From: Ceratocystis colombiana
Lineage: Eukaryota; Ascomycota; Sordariomycetes; Microascales; Ceratocystidaceae
Reading direction: 5' to 3'
Assembly: GCA_026419805.1 (NCBI GenBank)
Contig: JAOSLS010000040.1
Location: forward strand, 62,001 to 126,000
Length of the DNA: 64,000 nucleotides
Notes under the pieces: model-generated
The model's input: only the letters and a program-made list of their open reading frames with translations
Databases searched by the model: none
Told to the model about the DNA's origin: nothing
Made by a program: the position numbers and the translations under genes
Shown here: positions 20,873-32,155 of the stretch, in pieces
How positions within the stretch are numbered: position 1 is the first letter of the stretch
Layout of the letters: every line of letters begins with the position of its first letter

Positions 20873-22727
20873 CATTTTAGGAAGTCGACGTAGAAAACTT
20901 TAGCAAGTCATCATCCTTACTGTCTAGCATCTTGATATCGGCCACCAATCTCCCATCATCCCCTTGGCACGTTCCACCTTCCTCTTTAGCTGCTTCAGTG
21001 TAGTTTTTAGTTAGATAGAACCTAGTTAAAACGAGGTTGTTCACAGTCAGTACAGTTACAACAACCTCTCACAAATTCCCTTACAAGTTGACTTCTTTTC
21101 CAACATAGCTCAAACTGGGGTATACCTTTCTAGTCATGACTACGTCTCTCCTACATCTCTCGCAGTAATCGCGTCCATTGTTACTTTTTAAGTAGGCTTT
21201 TGTACACTCGTTGCCCATTTCGTCGTTTCCGAGACCTCTTTACATACAAACCCTGACTACCTGTTGTTCTAGCCAAGTTCAGATTAAGCAATCTTCCTTA
21301 ATGTAGACAAAAACTTAGAAAGACAACCCTTTAACTGAGGGCCTGTTTCAACAGCCTCAAACAGCAGCTAGGCCTACAAGGGACTCGAGTTTAATGATCT
21401 CAGCAGTCCTCATTCGACTCCATAATACCCTGTAAATTTCCTCCTCCATGCACTATCATTAGAATAGGCAGTTTATCAGGATCAATGTATTACGAAATTT
21501 GATATTTTTGCCCACACCATTGTTCAGCAAATGGAGGCTACACAAGCCCCACAAAACATCTATAGAATTCTCCGGCTTGCTCCCGCCTCGCTCTTATAGA
21601 CCCACTTTTCCCGGTTCCATTTTAAGTGGATCGGGTGCTTTGTCCTCCGCCCTGGTCCGATCAGCGGCTGGCATCGAAGGGCCCTTCTAGTAGACTACAT
21701 CAGTGCAGCAAAGGCAAAGGAAAAACGGATTGAAAAACAAAAGAAACACAAAGAAAAATAGTTGAAAAGCAGAAGAAGAAAATATACATGAGTACAAGCA
21801 GAGCATCGAGAACTAGTGGGTCAGAAGAGCAGTGAAACAGGGATCTTCTTTGCCGCCGAGTTCATTCCCTCTACCGCTGTCCGGCTGCCCGAGCAGATCG
21901 AAATAATTCCCTAGGACTCGATGTGTTGTAGTATGTAGAGATTCCGGCTCCACTCGAACTTAAATCGTGTGAAGACGTCATGTAGATGGCACACGATGCT
22001 GGGAAGAGATTTGGAGCTTAGCCCCAAAACCAACTCAGATAATACAACATATGTCAACATGACATATACTGTATTGATTGAGTTATGTTACAGACAATCT
22101 GCCTCTACTTGGATTAACAGTGGGTAAGCCCTGGTATGAGTACTCTTATGTAATTGTCTCCACGGATAGAACTTAACATCTTCAACAAATCAATAGAAAT
22201 CAATACACTGCACAACACTTGACACTCCTCTCGCCGGCTTTCTAGCTTCATTCAACTTAATACATGCCGCGCCCCTATGCTACTTTTTCGTGGTGACATA
22301 ATAGCTGTGCCAAAGTAGGTGGCCAAGTCTCATAGACTTTCATTTTTGATTTCCCCCAAGACAAAATTACTCACTCAACATCAGAATGGATTCTTGCTTG
22401 CAAATCCAATGATTGATGCTACTCGGCCAATAAATGCACTAGTGACGGTGCAGCTAGAGTCATGCACTTCTGTCCCTGTTTATTTTCAGCCAAAGAGTTA
22501 GGCCAAAAAGATATCATCTATCCTATGAACTATAAACTTTTGATTCGGAGGTCAAGACCCTTACAAACATTGCATGTGAAGGAGTTAGTCCCACGTGGCG
22601 TTCATGTCAGCCAGTCTATCGCACAGACCGGCAATCTTTAGACTCCCCAGACACATCCGCGGCCTCCAGGTCTGTGATGTCAGCAGGTTGTTCGCCCTCC
22701 TCTTCGCGCCTTCTAAAAAGCACTCGC
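20873..22727. other. Intergenic stretch with a possible transposon trace
   Basis: Up to about 21355 it belongs to the inverted duplication. Bases 21530-21780 can be read as a broken frame (APQNIYRIL ... AAKAKEKRIEKQKKHKEK), whose lysine-rich end resembles the tail of DNA-transposon proteins, but stops interrupt it and no family was assigned. Nothing was recognised from 21800 to 22727. Confidence 0.35.
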
Positions 22728-24517
22728 TCAGTCTCTATTCACTAGCTGATACCTTGTGCCTCTCTGCTGGCCTTTGAGACAGGCTGGCGCGTGAAACAAG
22801 TGCCCCCGTCTCTGCTTAACAAACCCTGCATATAACAGAGACGCCGTTGCAACAGCACCAAAGCTTATCAGAGTTGGAATTCGAAACTGCTCTGGCCGGT
22901 GGAAAATGGCAGTGGTTGCAAATGCCAGCAGCTCAAAGAAGTTCTGTATTGACGCCTCCATAGCAGAGAAGGAGCCTCGCTGGAACTCGTCAACCTCCTA
23001 GTTTCCGTGTTAGTAGGGCTCTTTCGCTACAAAGATGCCTTCATGAAGTAAAACGGTTGACGACTTACATTCTGGATAATAGTCTGAGCCGCAAAGTCAT
23101 ACCCCCACAGTCCGACACGGCTAACCATAACGCCACCCACCAAGCCCACCACCCCGCCACTCAAGATTTCGGAGGACTGGTTTCCAATATGCCAAAAGAA
23201 GCAGCTCAGGCCGATCCCCAGCCACACTGTCTGCCAGCTCAGGGCCCAGATACCTGCGCGCACCGGACCGATGGCCTCCACTAGTCTAGGTGCCATGACC
23301 GTAGCACTCAGCTCAAACAGCGAGCTAACCACTCGCGCGGCGCCGATTTGTGCCGACGAAAATCCCGCGGCACGTAAAAACGCAACCATTTGCCCCGAAA
23401 ATGATAGAACTGTCAAGTAGAGAAGTGCAAGAGCAAAAGACGGTTGAAAGGCTGGGTGGCGGACGTATTCTGGCAGTGTGCGCAGCGGCCGCACTGTAAC
23501 CCATGCCGCGTTTCTGGCTCCTCCTAGGTTCCAAGAAGCAGAGTCCGGCGTCTCCTCGCCTTCCGTGCTATTGGGGCTGAGCCGCTGAAGTGCTGGCACG
23601 CAGCTGTATATCTGCTCTATGAAGACGTACTCAGGTCCAGCTGAAACAAGACTCATCCCACATGCTACACTAATTGCCGCGCGAGTATCAGCACTGTCTA
23701 TCAGAGCAATGACCAGGGGACCAAGCAATTTGCAGAACAAGTCGATCTGGCGCATGCGGCGGTTCAGCTGTGTCCGCGCGTGTGCATCGTTATGTGTGAG
23801 AGCAACAACCCAGTCTCGCTCAACGGCAACAGTGTTTAGCGTCGCCGCCAGTTTCTCAGCACAGCCCAGGAAGGTGACGGCGCCGAAGATGGCATGTTGA
23901 ATAGGATGATGGAGGAAGGTATCAGATCGAATACGCAAAAGCCCGTGGACGGCAAGAAGCTCAGAGGGAGGACTGCGAATGGTATACAGTATATAGAATC
24001 CCACACATGACACAGCTACAGATAGTCGCTGTATAATAATAGATGCCCGAACAACACGGAGCCTATCATATGTATCTATTACCACGCCCAGTGAAGGGGA
24101 AAGTAGTGTAGCAGCTATGCCGCGCGCTAGAGCATAGAGCGATAGTGGGAGCAGGGTGCCGGGGTACACAGCAGCAAGAAACAAGACAGCGCCGAATTCA
24201 AACAGACGAGAGTTCCAGGTTGAGAGAAAGTGGGATATGTATAGGCGTGGGGTCAGGGTTGCTAGGGAAGGCTGGGGGGGAGAGATGAAGGCGTTGCGGA
24301 GGTGGGTAGTGGAGGTTGATGGACTTGGGCTAGAGGGAAGAGATGCGGGTGACGGAAGTACACCATTAGACAGACAACTGTCAGTGTGCATAAAAGACGC
24401 TTCGTTTGGTGTAAGGCCAAGTACAAGTGGGCCAGCACCAGCCTCAGCTTGTTCTAGTGACATTGTATTAAGAAAGCATATGAAAGGCTGCGCGAGAACT
24501 TGGTCTAGATATCCCAA
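22728..24517 (-). CDS. fpn1: Ferroportin-like (SLC40A) iron exporter
   Basis: Two exons on the minus strand, 24517-23069 and 22997-22728, give 573 codons. An internal ATG at 24463 would give 554 residues and has a similar context, so the start is uncertain. The protein is hydrophobic with about 10-12 membrane helices. It shows ferroportin signatures: LYISHFLSTWNSRLFEFGAV at the first helix, VVIDTYDRLRVVRASI, EKLAATLNTVAVERDWVV and RRMRQIDLFCKLLGP. The splice-joined end reads FQRGSFSAMEASIQNFFELL. Ferroportins export Fe(II) and some fungal members act at the plasma membrane or vacuole. The location cannot be inferred here. The Ser/Pro-rich first 70 residues are not part of the family core. The symbol is by homology only. 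Confidence 0.85.
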
Positions 24518-24832
24518 AACACGGTCTTACCCGAGCTCATGTGCCATCAACTCGACAAGTAACCTTCAAAGCCTAGATATCTCAGCGGCGGGGCTTGCAT
24601 CAAGGGCTAGGAGGATCTATTCATGGAGGGTTATAAACCCTAATTCCTATCAATCGATGCGACAAACACATATCCATGGACATGCAAATGGAACAAGGAA
24701 CAAGCCATTCACTATGGACGCAAGACTATGAAAACATGAAACGCCGTCGCTGAAGTTTCCCAAAAACTACTGAGTATAAGACAAACCTCTCCTTATTCCC
24801 CAATCTCCCACCCCCACTTCCCATACTCTATA
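24518..24832. other. Region between the ferroportin-like start and the SAC3 stop
   Basis: A gap of 315 bases, probably the ferroportin leader and the SAC3 3' end. No specific site was seen. Confidence 0.4.
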
Positions 24833-27800
24833 CTACACGTACCGCCCCGGTGTTGGACTCTGCAGCCTCGATGCTTCATCATGCAGCCAATCTGCACCCT
24901 CCTTTATTTCCTCGCGCATATTGCGCAGTTCTTCGCGCATTTTCTGCGCTTCAAGCAAGATACGCTTGGTAGCCGACATGGGCTCCTTGTGTTCCAGTTT
25001 CCGCTGCTGATCAAACATGCTGTTGTCGCTACTGTCAATATCAACCTCTGTCAAGCCTAGGGCTTCGTCAGCCGAGCGCTTGCGATGATGGGCGTCAGCC
25101 ATAAGCGCGTCTATAGCTCTAGTTGAGGACACGCGTGTGGCTGTGCCAGGGGAGGCAGTGGCGCTGATTCCAGGTCCCGATCGTGAACGCGGTGTTGTAG
25201 GCAGTAACGCTTTGGCACGGGAAATACGCATATCGAAATCCAAGTCTGCGGCGGCAGCCGAGACACGACGCTGACGCGAAGCAGGGCCTAGACCGCAGGG
25301 CCCGAGCTCGGAGTATCGCTTCTTCTGATAGAGCACTTGTTGGGCAAGGTGATCAGGCAGAATGGACCCATCAGGCATGGTGGTCAACCCCATGGCTTTA
25401 AGGCGCCAGCGGTCTGAGACCTTGCTAATGCGCTTGTCGGGGCTCTCAGCGGGCGGCGTAGAAAACTGCGATCGAGCAAACTGCGAGGATGAAAAGGAAC
25501 TGCCAGGCATGGAGCGGCGTAACGAAGCAGATCGTGAGAGCGCATATTGCTCCATGATAGACTGGGTCTTGCCACCGGCGGAGAAAGTAGAAACTACAGA
25601 CTCGGAGCGTTGTGCTGCAGGCGCCGGGTGGGTGGACATAGACGTCGGACCCTTGGCCTTATGCTTGGTCTTTTTCGGCCGAGGCTCTTCACGTGCACTA
25701 GGCGCATCGGGGACACTCCACACAGAGCCGACATCATCCTCCCGAGGTATAGAATCTTGATTATAGTCGTAATCGGACATACCAAGCGAGCAGTTGATCC
25801 TCATGAGATTTTGTTTACTCTTCTCGGCAACTTGGTGGAACATCCGTACTTTGTCGCTCTCCACAGCCTCCATTTCTGTCTTCCGCTTAAGGGCGGCTTC
25901 TGCTTTCCGCCGTTCCTTGCGTTGGGCCTCGTGATAGGCACGCAGCTGATCACGCCCTGACCTTCGAAGAGCTTCAAGTCTCCGCTCACGTGCTATAACC
26001 CTCCACCGATTTAGATAGCGTATGCTGATATTATACGTCCGCAGCTTTATTGCCTTGGCAAGGTCCTCAGCAGCTTCAGCCTCCTCTCTCCTCCGCTCCT
26101 CCTCGGCTACAAATTCTTCAAAGGTCTGTCGCACAATCTCTTCAGTCATATAGAGATAGAATTGCTGTAGAAGACCATCATCACCTAAGGTGTACCACCG
26201 CGTGAACCCATCGAGTACAGCCGCCTTATTAATAGGCGGTCTAGTTGGTGGTATTATCGAAGACCCCGAGAAGAGGGCAAGCTTGGAGCTAGGATCCAAC
26301 TCAGAAACTATTGGAGTTGGTGGCTCAACTACAGAGGGCTTGCCCGTAGCAAACGGTGATGATTCCAAGGGCGGCTGTAGAACCGGAGACTGGGCAGTAG
26401 GCTTAAACGGAGCATTTGAAAATGAGGGCGCCACCGAGTTCAACACAGATGTTGATTGGTTCAGAGTAGAAATCGGGGCTGGTGCGGTGAGAGGTGCTGC
26501 AGTTGAGCTTCCATCTGACTTAACTGTTGATGTGAAAGAAAGCGAGGGAGTAGATGAAGACTGGGCCATGTTGGAAGCAATGCTAGAAAAGGAAAATTCA
26601 GGCGTTGCTGAGGATTTCGACAAAACTGCCGTTGTGGCGGCAGCCGTTGAAGAGGGTACCGCCGAAGCCTGAGACACAAAGCCTGACGATGTAGAAGCCG
26701 TAGGCAATGCTGAAGCTGGGGGAAACATAGGCGCCGAGAGAACAGACGCCGTCGCTGGCGCAACGTTTTCTGGCCCAGAAATAGGCTTTGCGATTGATGG
26801 AACATCAGGAACTACTTTTGAAGTAGGTGTTGATTGTGCCGCAAAATTGAAAGATGGGGGAAGACCAATGGTCTGATTCGGGATTAGAGAAGGAATAGAA
26901 GCAGCCGTAGTGGCACTGGGGTTCGTTGAAAATGGAGATTGGTTGGTAGTCTGCTTCAGGCTGCTGCTCGAGTTGTCCAAGCTATCGCTAGTACCGACCT
27001 TGCCTGCAAGTGAATTTGTTGGCGAAGATTTGCTTCCAAAAGGCAGCGTAGACTTCATGCTTTTGGTCTGAGTACCAAAGGTGGAGGAGGAGCTGGTTGG
27101 AGTAATCCCAAAGGGAGGTGGAGTTGTAGTGTGTGGGGGTATCGCAGGTTTAAATATGGAAGAATTATTGGTCGTCGATGAAGATAATGCAGGTGTTTTG
27201 AAAGGAAAAGCGCTAGTCTGGGGAGCCAAGCTTGCAATATCACTTTTACTGCAGTCAGCAGTGCTAGGCATAGACGTGTCATATACAGCATTGCGAATGA
27301 CGTAAGGAAGAGGATATGAGCCGCGCTTCTTATCAACCATGGTTCGAGAAAAGGCGTTCTTAAGACGCGGGTGATCGAGATCCTGGCCGTATTGAGCCAC
27401 CAAAACCCTCTCTCCAGCCACTGCAGCATCAGCAGCTTCTGGTGTAAATGTCAAGCCGTGAAGCTCAACAAATTCAATGCACTCGTCAACCGTGTCAAAC
27501 CGCAAATGCCTGTTGATACCATCTGCTTTTACATCCTTGGCATGACCACGTGGCCGCGCAAACGCCTTGTTGAGGCCCCGGAGCACGGCTCGACGGTAGC
27601 GACCAAAGTGAATCTCGGCAAAACAAGCCATAGTGAAGGAAACAGTCGGGCCAGCAATGATGTCAAAGAAGCCGCAGAATGGCGCGGTAATAGAGCCAAC
27701 GCCAGGCCGAATGGGGCCACGAACATCTCTCGGCGTCTTAAGTGACTGTAAAATAGACAAAGCCGTCTGTATTATGGGAGAGTCAATGAGCGTGGGAATA

Positions 27801-28842
27801 TTCCACTCCGACTCCAACACATCAAGAATATTGGTGTCAAATGCTCGCAGTACCAAGTAATACGCACGAAACTCCGGCTCATTTTTGCACGAAATCCCTT
27901 GGTTACGGCAGTCATCGTAGGCATAAATTAGCGAAAGTAGAGCTTTACCTAGCTGTTCGACTTCCTGCTGCTCGGAAAAGTCTTCAGGGGCAACGCCGGG
28001 TCGCGACAGGATATGAAGGGCAGTAACATGGAATCGTGTCAGGGTCTCTAAACAGTAGATTTGGTCGAGCATCTCATCCTTCGTCATACTAGAAAAGAAA
28101 GCAAAGTCACGACGAATAGCGCGTGTGCGATCCCACAGAAATCCATGCGTGCTTGGCAGGTTCTGCTCGGTTTTCATCAGGTCATCCAAGAGGTAGTCGA
28201 GCGTCCGGCGAATACACGGCACAGAACGGACATCCATAGGCAGGGGCGCTTCTTGGCCAGCAGCAGACCTGGCAAGCTTTTTGACCATGATGTCCGTCTG
28301 GGCGAACGAGGAGTGGGGGTTTTTTTCGGCCATCTTAACGTCATGTTCCGTTATGCGCAGCACTTTCTCGTACTCGGGACACATGTCCTCGCAAACACCC
28401 TTAAACTCAATGGCTTCAGAGAGCTTTCGTCTCGTGTCGGGATCGTCGATAAGGCCATTCTTGACAAGCGATGCGCGGGCTCGGTCCCGATATGTCTTAT
28501 ATTGTTCACGAAAGTTGGCCATGGCGCCTTTGTTAGCCGGGTCGCCGGGGTTTTGGGGCCATGTTGGCGGGTATATCTTGTCGGCCATGAGTTGGCGGTA
28601 TATTCTGTTAGCGTACTGATTGTTGACATCCATTGGCTCGGCATTTTGGCCCAGTTGGACGTGGGCTAGGGGAGCCATGAGTTTAGGTGCCGGAGGTTCA
28701 TTATGGCTAGTGGCGGCAAAGCCAAAGGTAGGCTTGGGCGCTGGCGGGAATGATGTTGATGTTTGCGCAGATGTCGATTGAAGAAAAGGTGCATCTTTGG
28801 TCTGGCCCCAAGTAGGCTTTGCGCCAAATACGGTGGCGGCAT

Positions 28843-28883
<41 letters not shown>

Positions 28884-29416
28884 TTGGGTGTGCCAAAACC
28901 TGGCGCTGGCGAGCCTGAAAAGGCAGAGGAAGGCTTGCTAAAGGCTGTTTAATGCATGCAGGTCAGAAGTTAAACTCTACTAGTAGATGTCAAGGACAGT
29001 CCATATATACCTGCAGGGGCTTTTACGGTTGAAACAGACGCTGATGGTGCACCAAATGGTGAGGCTCGTCCAAAGGCCGGAGCTGATGTCGAGGTAGCTG
29101 AAGCCGAGTTATCTGTATTTGCGGCAGCCGCGCCGGTAGAAAGGAATGGATTTGAAGACGGCGAAGCAGGTGGCAGTTGGGTCTGAAAAGGATTCTTAAC
29201 CGTACTAGTAGAAGGGGCACCGGTCGAAGCACTAGAGAACGGATTGCTAGAGGCACTGGCCGGTTGAGAGCCGGCTTTGAATGGGTTGCCGGCAGGACCT
29301 CCACCAAAGGCTGAAGATGAGGCGCCAAATATGGGTGGTTGGCTAAAGGGTGATTGTGAAGCGAAATTCGGCTGTTGGGAGGTGCCACCAAAGCCGTTAC
29401 CAGCGAATGTAGCCAT
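24833..29416 (-). CDS. sac3: SAC3/GANP mRNA-export scaffold with FG-type N terminus
   Basis: Two exons, 29416-29011 and 28944-24833, give 1506 codons. SAC3 is the scaffold of TREX-2, which links transcribed genes and mRNA export to the nuclear pore. Residues 1-135 are Gly/Ser/Phe-rich with repeated NPF and FG-like motifs (NPFKAG, NPFSSA, NPFQTQ), resembling nucleoporin repeats that bind Mex67. The Sac3/GANP core lies at about residues 310-680 (GVCEDMCPEYEKVLRITEHD, YCLETLTRFHVTALHIL). A Ser/Thr/Pro-rich region with FG-like motifs follows to about 1050. A basic helical part (RWRVIARERRLEALRR) is then likely to be the Cdc31/Sus1-binding segment. The C terminus is coiled (KRILLEAQKMREELRNMREEI). 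A run of 13 Thr codons sits near residue 155. The splice adds AFSKPSSAF in frame. Confidence 0.93.
28843..28881 (+). repeat. (TAG)13 microsatellite in the SAC3 coding sequence
   Basis: Thirteen TAG triplets on the plus strand, read on the coding strand as 13 ACT codons (poly-Thr between PN and NAAT). Because it is a trinucleotide run inside exon 2, length changes keep the frame. Confidence 0.95.
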
Positions 29417-30170
29417 GATCGGTGGTGATGGTGGTAGCGTCGAGTGCAAGGCCCATGAGGTGGGGAGAGAGATTGTAACGATTGCAAAGTTAAAGCAGCA
29501 GAGAAGGAAAAAGACAAGATGAAAGATCTAATTTAGACAGACGAATCAACTTTTATTGACGCGATTGGTTAAGAGGGCCGTCGTCGTTGTGCTCCCGTTG
29601 TTCGCCTACGACTTTAGCTTAGTCAAGATGCGTCCAACTATCGTGATTAAGACGTCAAAGTCGCAGACAAAGCGCGCCTTGACAAAATTCGCGGTCGGTC
29701 TATAAAAAATAGGAAAAAAAAAACCCAAAAATGTAGTGGAGGCAAAATTCCAACAAGATTTCAGCTCAAGAAATGAGGCGCGCAATTTTTTTACCAAAAA
29801 GCTTCTTTGTTAGAAAAGATGCCGTTGACAAGATACGCGAGGCTGACACTACGCGAGGCACCCAAGCGCAAAGCGAGAAGTTAAAGGACAAGGCTGAATA
29901 TGACCCCAAGTCAAGATTGACAATTTGCTAACCCTTGCTAACCCTTTATAGACCCTAGATTGTGTCTCAGACTACCACTTCACTCAAAAATCATGAATCT
30001 TTATAAAGTCCAATGCTTTTCTCATCATGTGCCCTATCAGCTCTAACCAATAAACTTTTTACCAAAAAACACATAAAGATCATCTAAAACTCCAAAAACT
30101 CCATTCCGAGCCCCCAAATACCCAACTACATTGTTTCCCTCAATCATGGTTTAGCTTACCTAGCGTGGCC
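29417..30170. other. SAC3 upstream region and LTV1 3' flank
   Basis: About 750 bases without a gene. Small direct repeats occur (tacgcgaggc twice near 29835-29865, gctaaccctt twice near 29927-29947). The stretch 29530-29810 is AT-rich with an A run at about 29713. Confidence 0.4.
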
Positions 30171-31573
30171 CTAGTTACGACCTCTCAGATGAGCCGGCCC
30201 TAGGCCCCGCCGTAGCTCATCCAAACGTGCCACGCCATCCTGCTGTCTCATCTTTCTCTGCTGCTTCTTGTTGGTCCCCCTGGGCCGCACCTCATGGCCC
30301 CCCAGGAACTCGTCCAAGATATCGTCAAAGTCTTGGCGCACATCTCCCTGCACTGTTGAGACAGATGACATAGCTGACATTTCTGACATGGACACATTGT
30401 CGTCAATGCCGTCCCAGTTCTGGAACTCCTTGTTCTGCAGTACTTCGAAGCGGCGATCTAGCAGTTCCAGTTGCTCAGTGCGTACAAGGACCGATGATGA
30501 CATGGACGTCATCGATGGCGTTGATAGTGCGCCCTTTCTTCTCTTGCGGTTGCCGCCATTGGTTGTAGCAGTCCAAGTGGACGCCTGCATCTCCGATGGC
30601 TGGAAGGTGACTGTCTTCTTCTTATCTTTTTGGTCTTTCTTGAACTGCTTAAAGTCTTCCATCCAGTCGCTAGAGGCTGCTGGAGGAATAACCTCGCCGT
30701 TTTCATCGACAGAGACCAGCTCAGGGACTTCGTCGTCCTCCTCATCATTCTTGATAGCAGGGCCAGCACCATCTCTGTACTCCTGAGTGGGCTTGGCAGT
30801 GCCGTCCGACTCGTAGCCATCTTTTTCGCCAAAATCCTCGTCGTACGTCTCGTCGAATTCGTACTCGTCCAACTCCTCGGCACCCTTAGTCAAGTCTTGA
30901 AACAGATCATCGTCTTCACTGTCCACGTAGGCGTCATCTTCCAGGGCTTCCAATACTTCGCGCAGACGGGGGTCCATGTCGGGCTGGAAGCCGGCAATGG
31001 AATCAGGTACGTTTTGCTGGTTCTGGTAGCTAATGGGCTGCAGGTTCTGCGATGGGAGGATTGACTCATCCAGCTTATCAACTGGCTTTTGGCTCTCGCC
31101 AATACTCATTTGTCTGATGGCATCCTCCAGGTTCATCTTCTTCTTACCCTTGTTCGCATCGGGCTTGTTGGCCTCGATAAAAACAGCCTCGCCGGCACCT
31201 GTGCCTAGCTCACGCATGTGCTGCATATAGTCGTACTCGCTGTCATCATAGTAAATGCCGTGATTTGCTGCCTCGCCCTCATTTTCACGGACGTGGGCCG
31301 CCGATCCCAGCAGCGACGAGAGGTCGCCTAGGGTTTTTCCAACGTGCTGTTGCGGATTCGTGGAAGCAGACTGTTCGGGGGTTTGGATGGGGTTGAGCAC
31401 CATTCCAGGAGCATTCTCATCGTGAATCAGAGGATCATTCTGGGGACGGTAGACAAGCTGGAAGTGCGTGGCATTTTTCTTGTCACTTATGAGAAAACAA
31501 AAAGAGGTTAGATGAAGGGATGCTGATATTAAAGGATAGAGGGGGCAACTCACATCCACTTGCCCTTAGCCAT
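30171..31573 (-). CDS. ltv1: LTV1, 40S ribosome biogenesis and export factor
   Basis: Two exons, 31573-31554 (only 20 bases, MAKGKW) and 31485-30171, give 445 codons. The spliced start MAKGKWIDKKNATHFQLVYRPQNDPLIHDE is the diagnostic LTV1 N terminus. LTV1 binds pre-40S particles and must be phosphorylated and released for final 40S maturation. Acidic stretches (EALEDDAYVDSEDDD, DEYEFDETYDEDFGEKDGYE) and a central EELDEYEF block are typical. The C terminus has RFEVLQNKEFQNWDGI and a basic KKQQRKMRQQ tail. The promoter is shared head-to-head with LSG1, with 582 bases between the starts. Confidence 0.94.
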
Positions 31574-32155
31574 GGTTACGAATTGTCGAGGTAAGAAAAG
31601 AAGATAAAAAACACAGAAGGGATCAAATCTAAATGATTCTAAAAAGATGCCAAATATCCTACACCCTTTGGGCTTGTATGCTGTTGTCGGCTGTATAGGC
31701 TTGACTAAATCTTGATTTAACAAAATCTCAATTTTCAATTTTTTGCTGAAAATTTTGGAGGGGCACAACTTGTACCCAGGTACCAAGATATAATTGTTAT
31801 CACTACAGTGTTAAGAGTGCTATCAGCCGTTGCTGCACGGAGCACACACATATGGTCTACCCTGTGGCGTACAGTGTAGGGTTCGACTCACTATGACATC
31901 AGTAAGCAGAAAATTGCCCCTCACAGTTGAAGAGGAAGAAAAAAAAAAAGAAAAAAGACATTGAACTCTGCAGCGCTTTGAAATCAATTAAAAGCAACAT
32001 CTCCAACTCGCGTACAATCTACAACGTACGGATATTTTGTTTTTATTGGCTTCGAAGCTTTAGAATCTCAACTTTTCTCCCTCATAATTCACCTATTCCT
32101 CGCGACTGCGATTGACATCACCACCACCTCTGATCGACCATTATCACCGCCCATC
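31574..32155. promoter_or_regulatory. Shared divergent promoter region of LTV1 and LSG1
   Basis: This 582-base gap separates the start codons of two ribosome-biogenesis genes on opposite strands, so it should hold both promoters. It is AT-rich, with an A-rich run at about 31938-31958. No motif could be assigned with confidence. Confidence 0.5.

Larger units (their letters stand above)
16330..21355 (+). repeat. Left arm of the NLR inverted duplication
   Basis: The entire NLR gene plus about 550 bases upstream and about 480 bases downstream occurs again in inverted orientation at 53515-58815. The outer limit is near the block agtttttggcttgaacgttt (16328) and the inner limit near ctgagggcc (21335). 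Outside these limits the sequences are unrelated, apart from the LTR-like repeat on the outer side. Confidence 0.9.

Noticed and set aside
28061..28669. 202-codon plus-strand frame opposite SAC3
   Set aside because: It is antisense to the conserved GANP core and has no family features.
31874..31893. B-box-like ggttcgactc
   Set aside because: No A box or pairing stems at tRNA distance.
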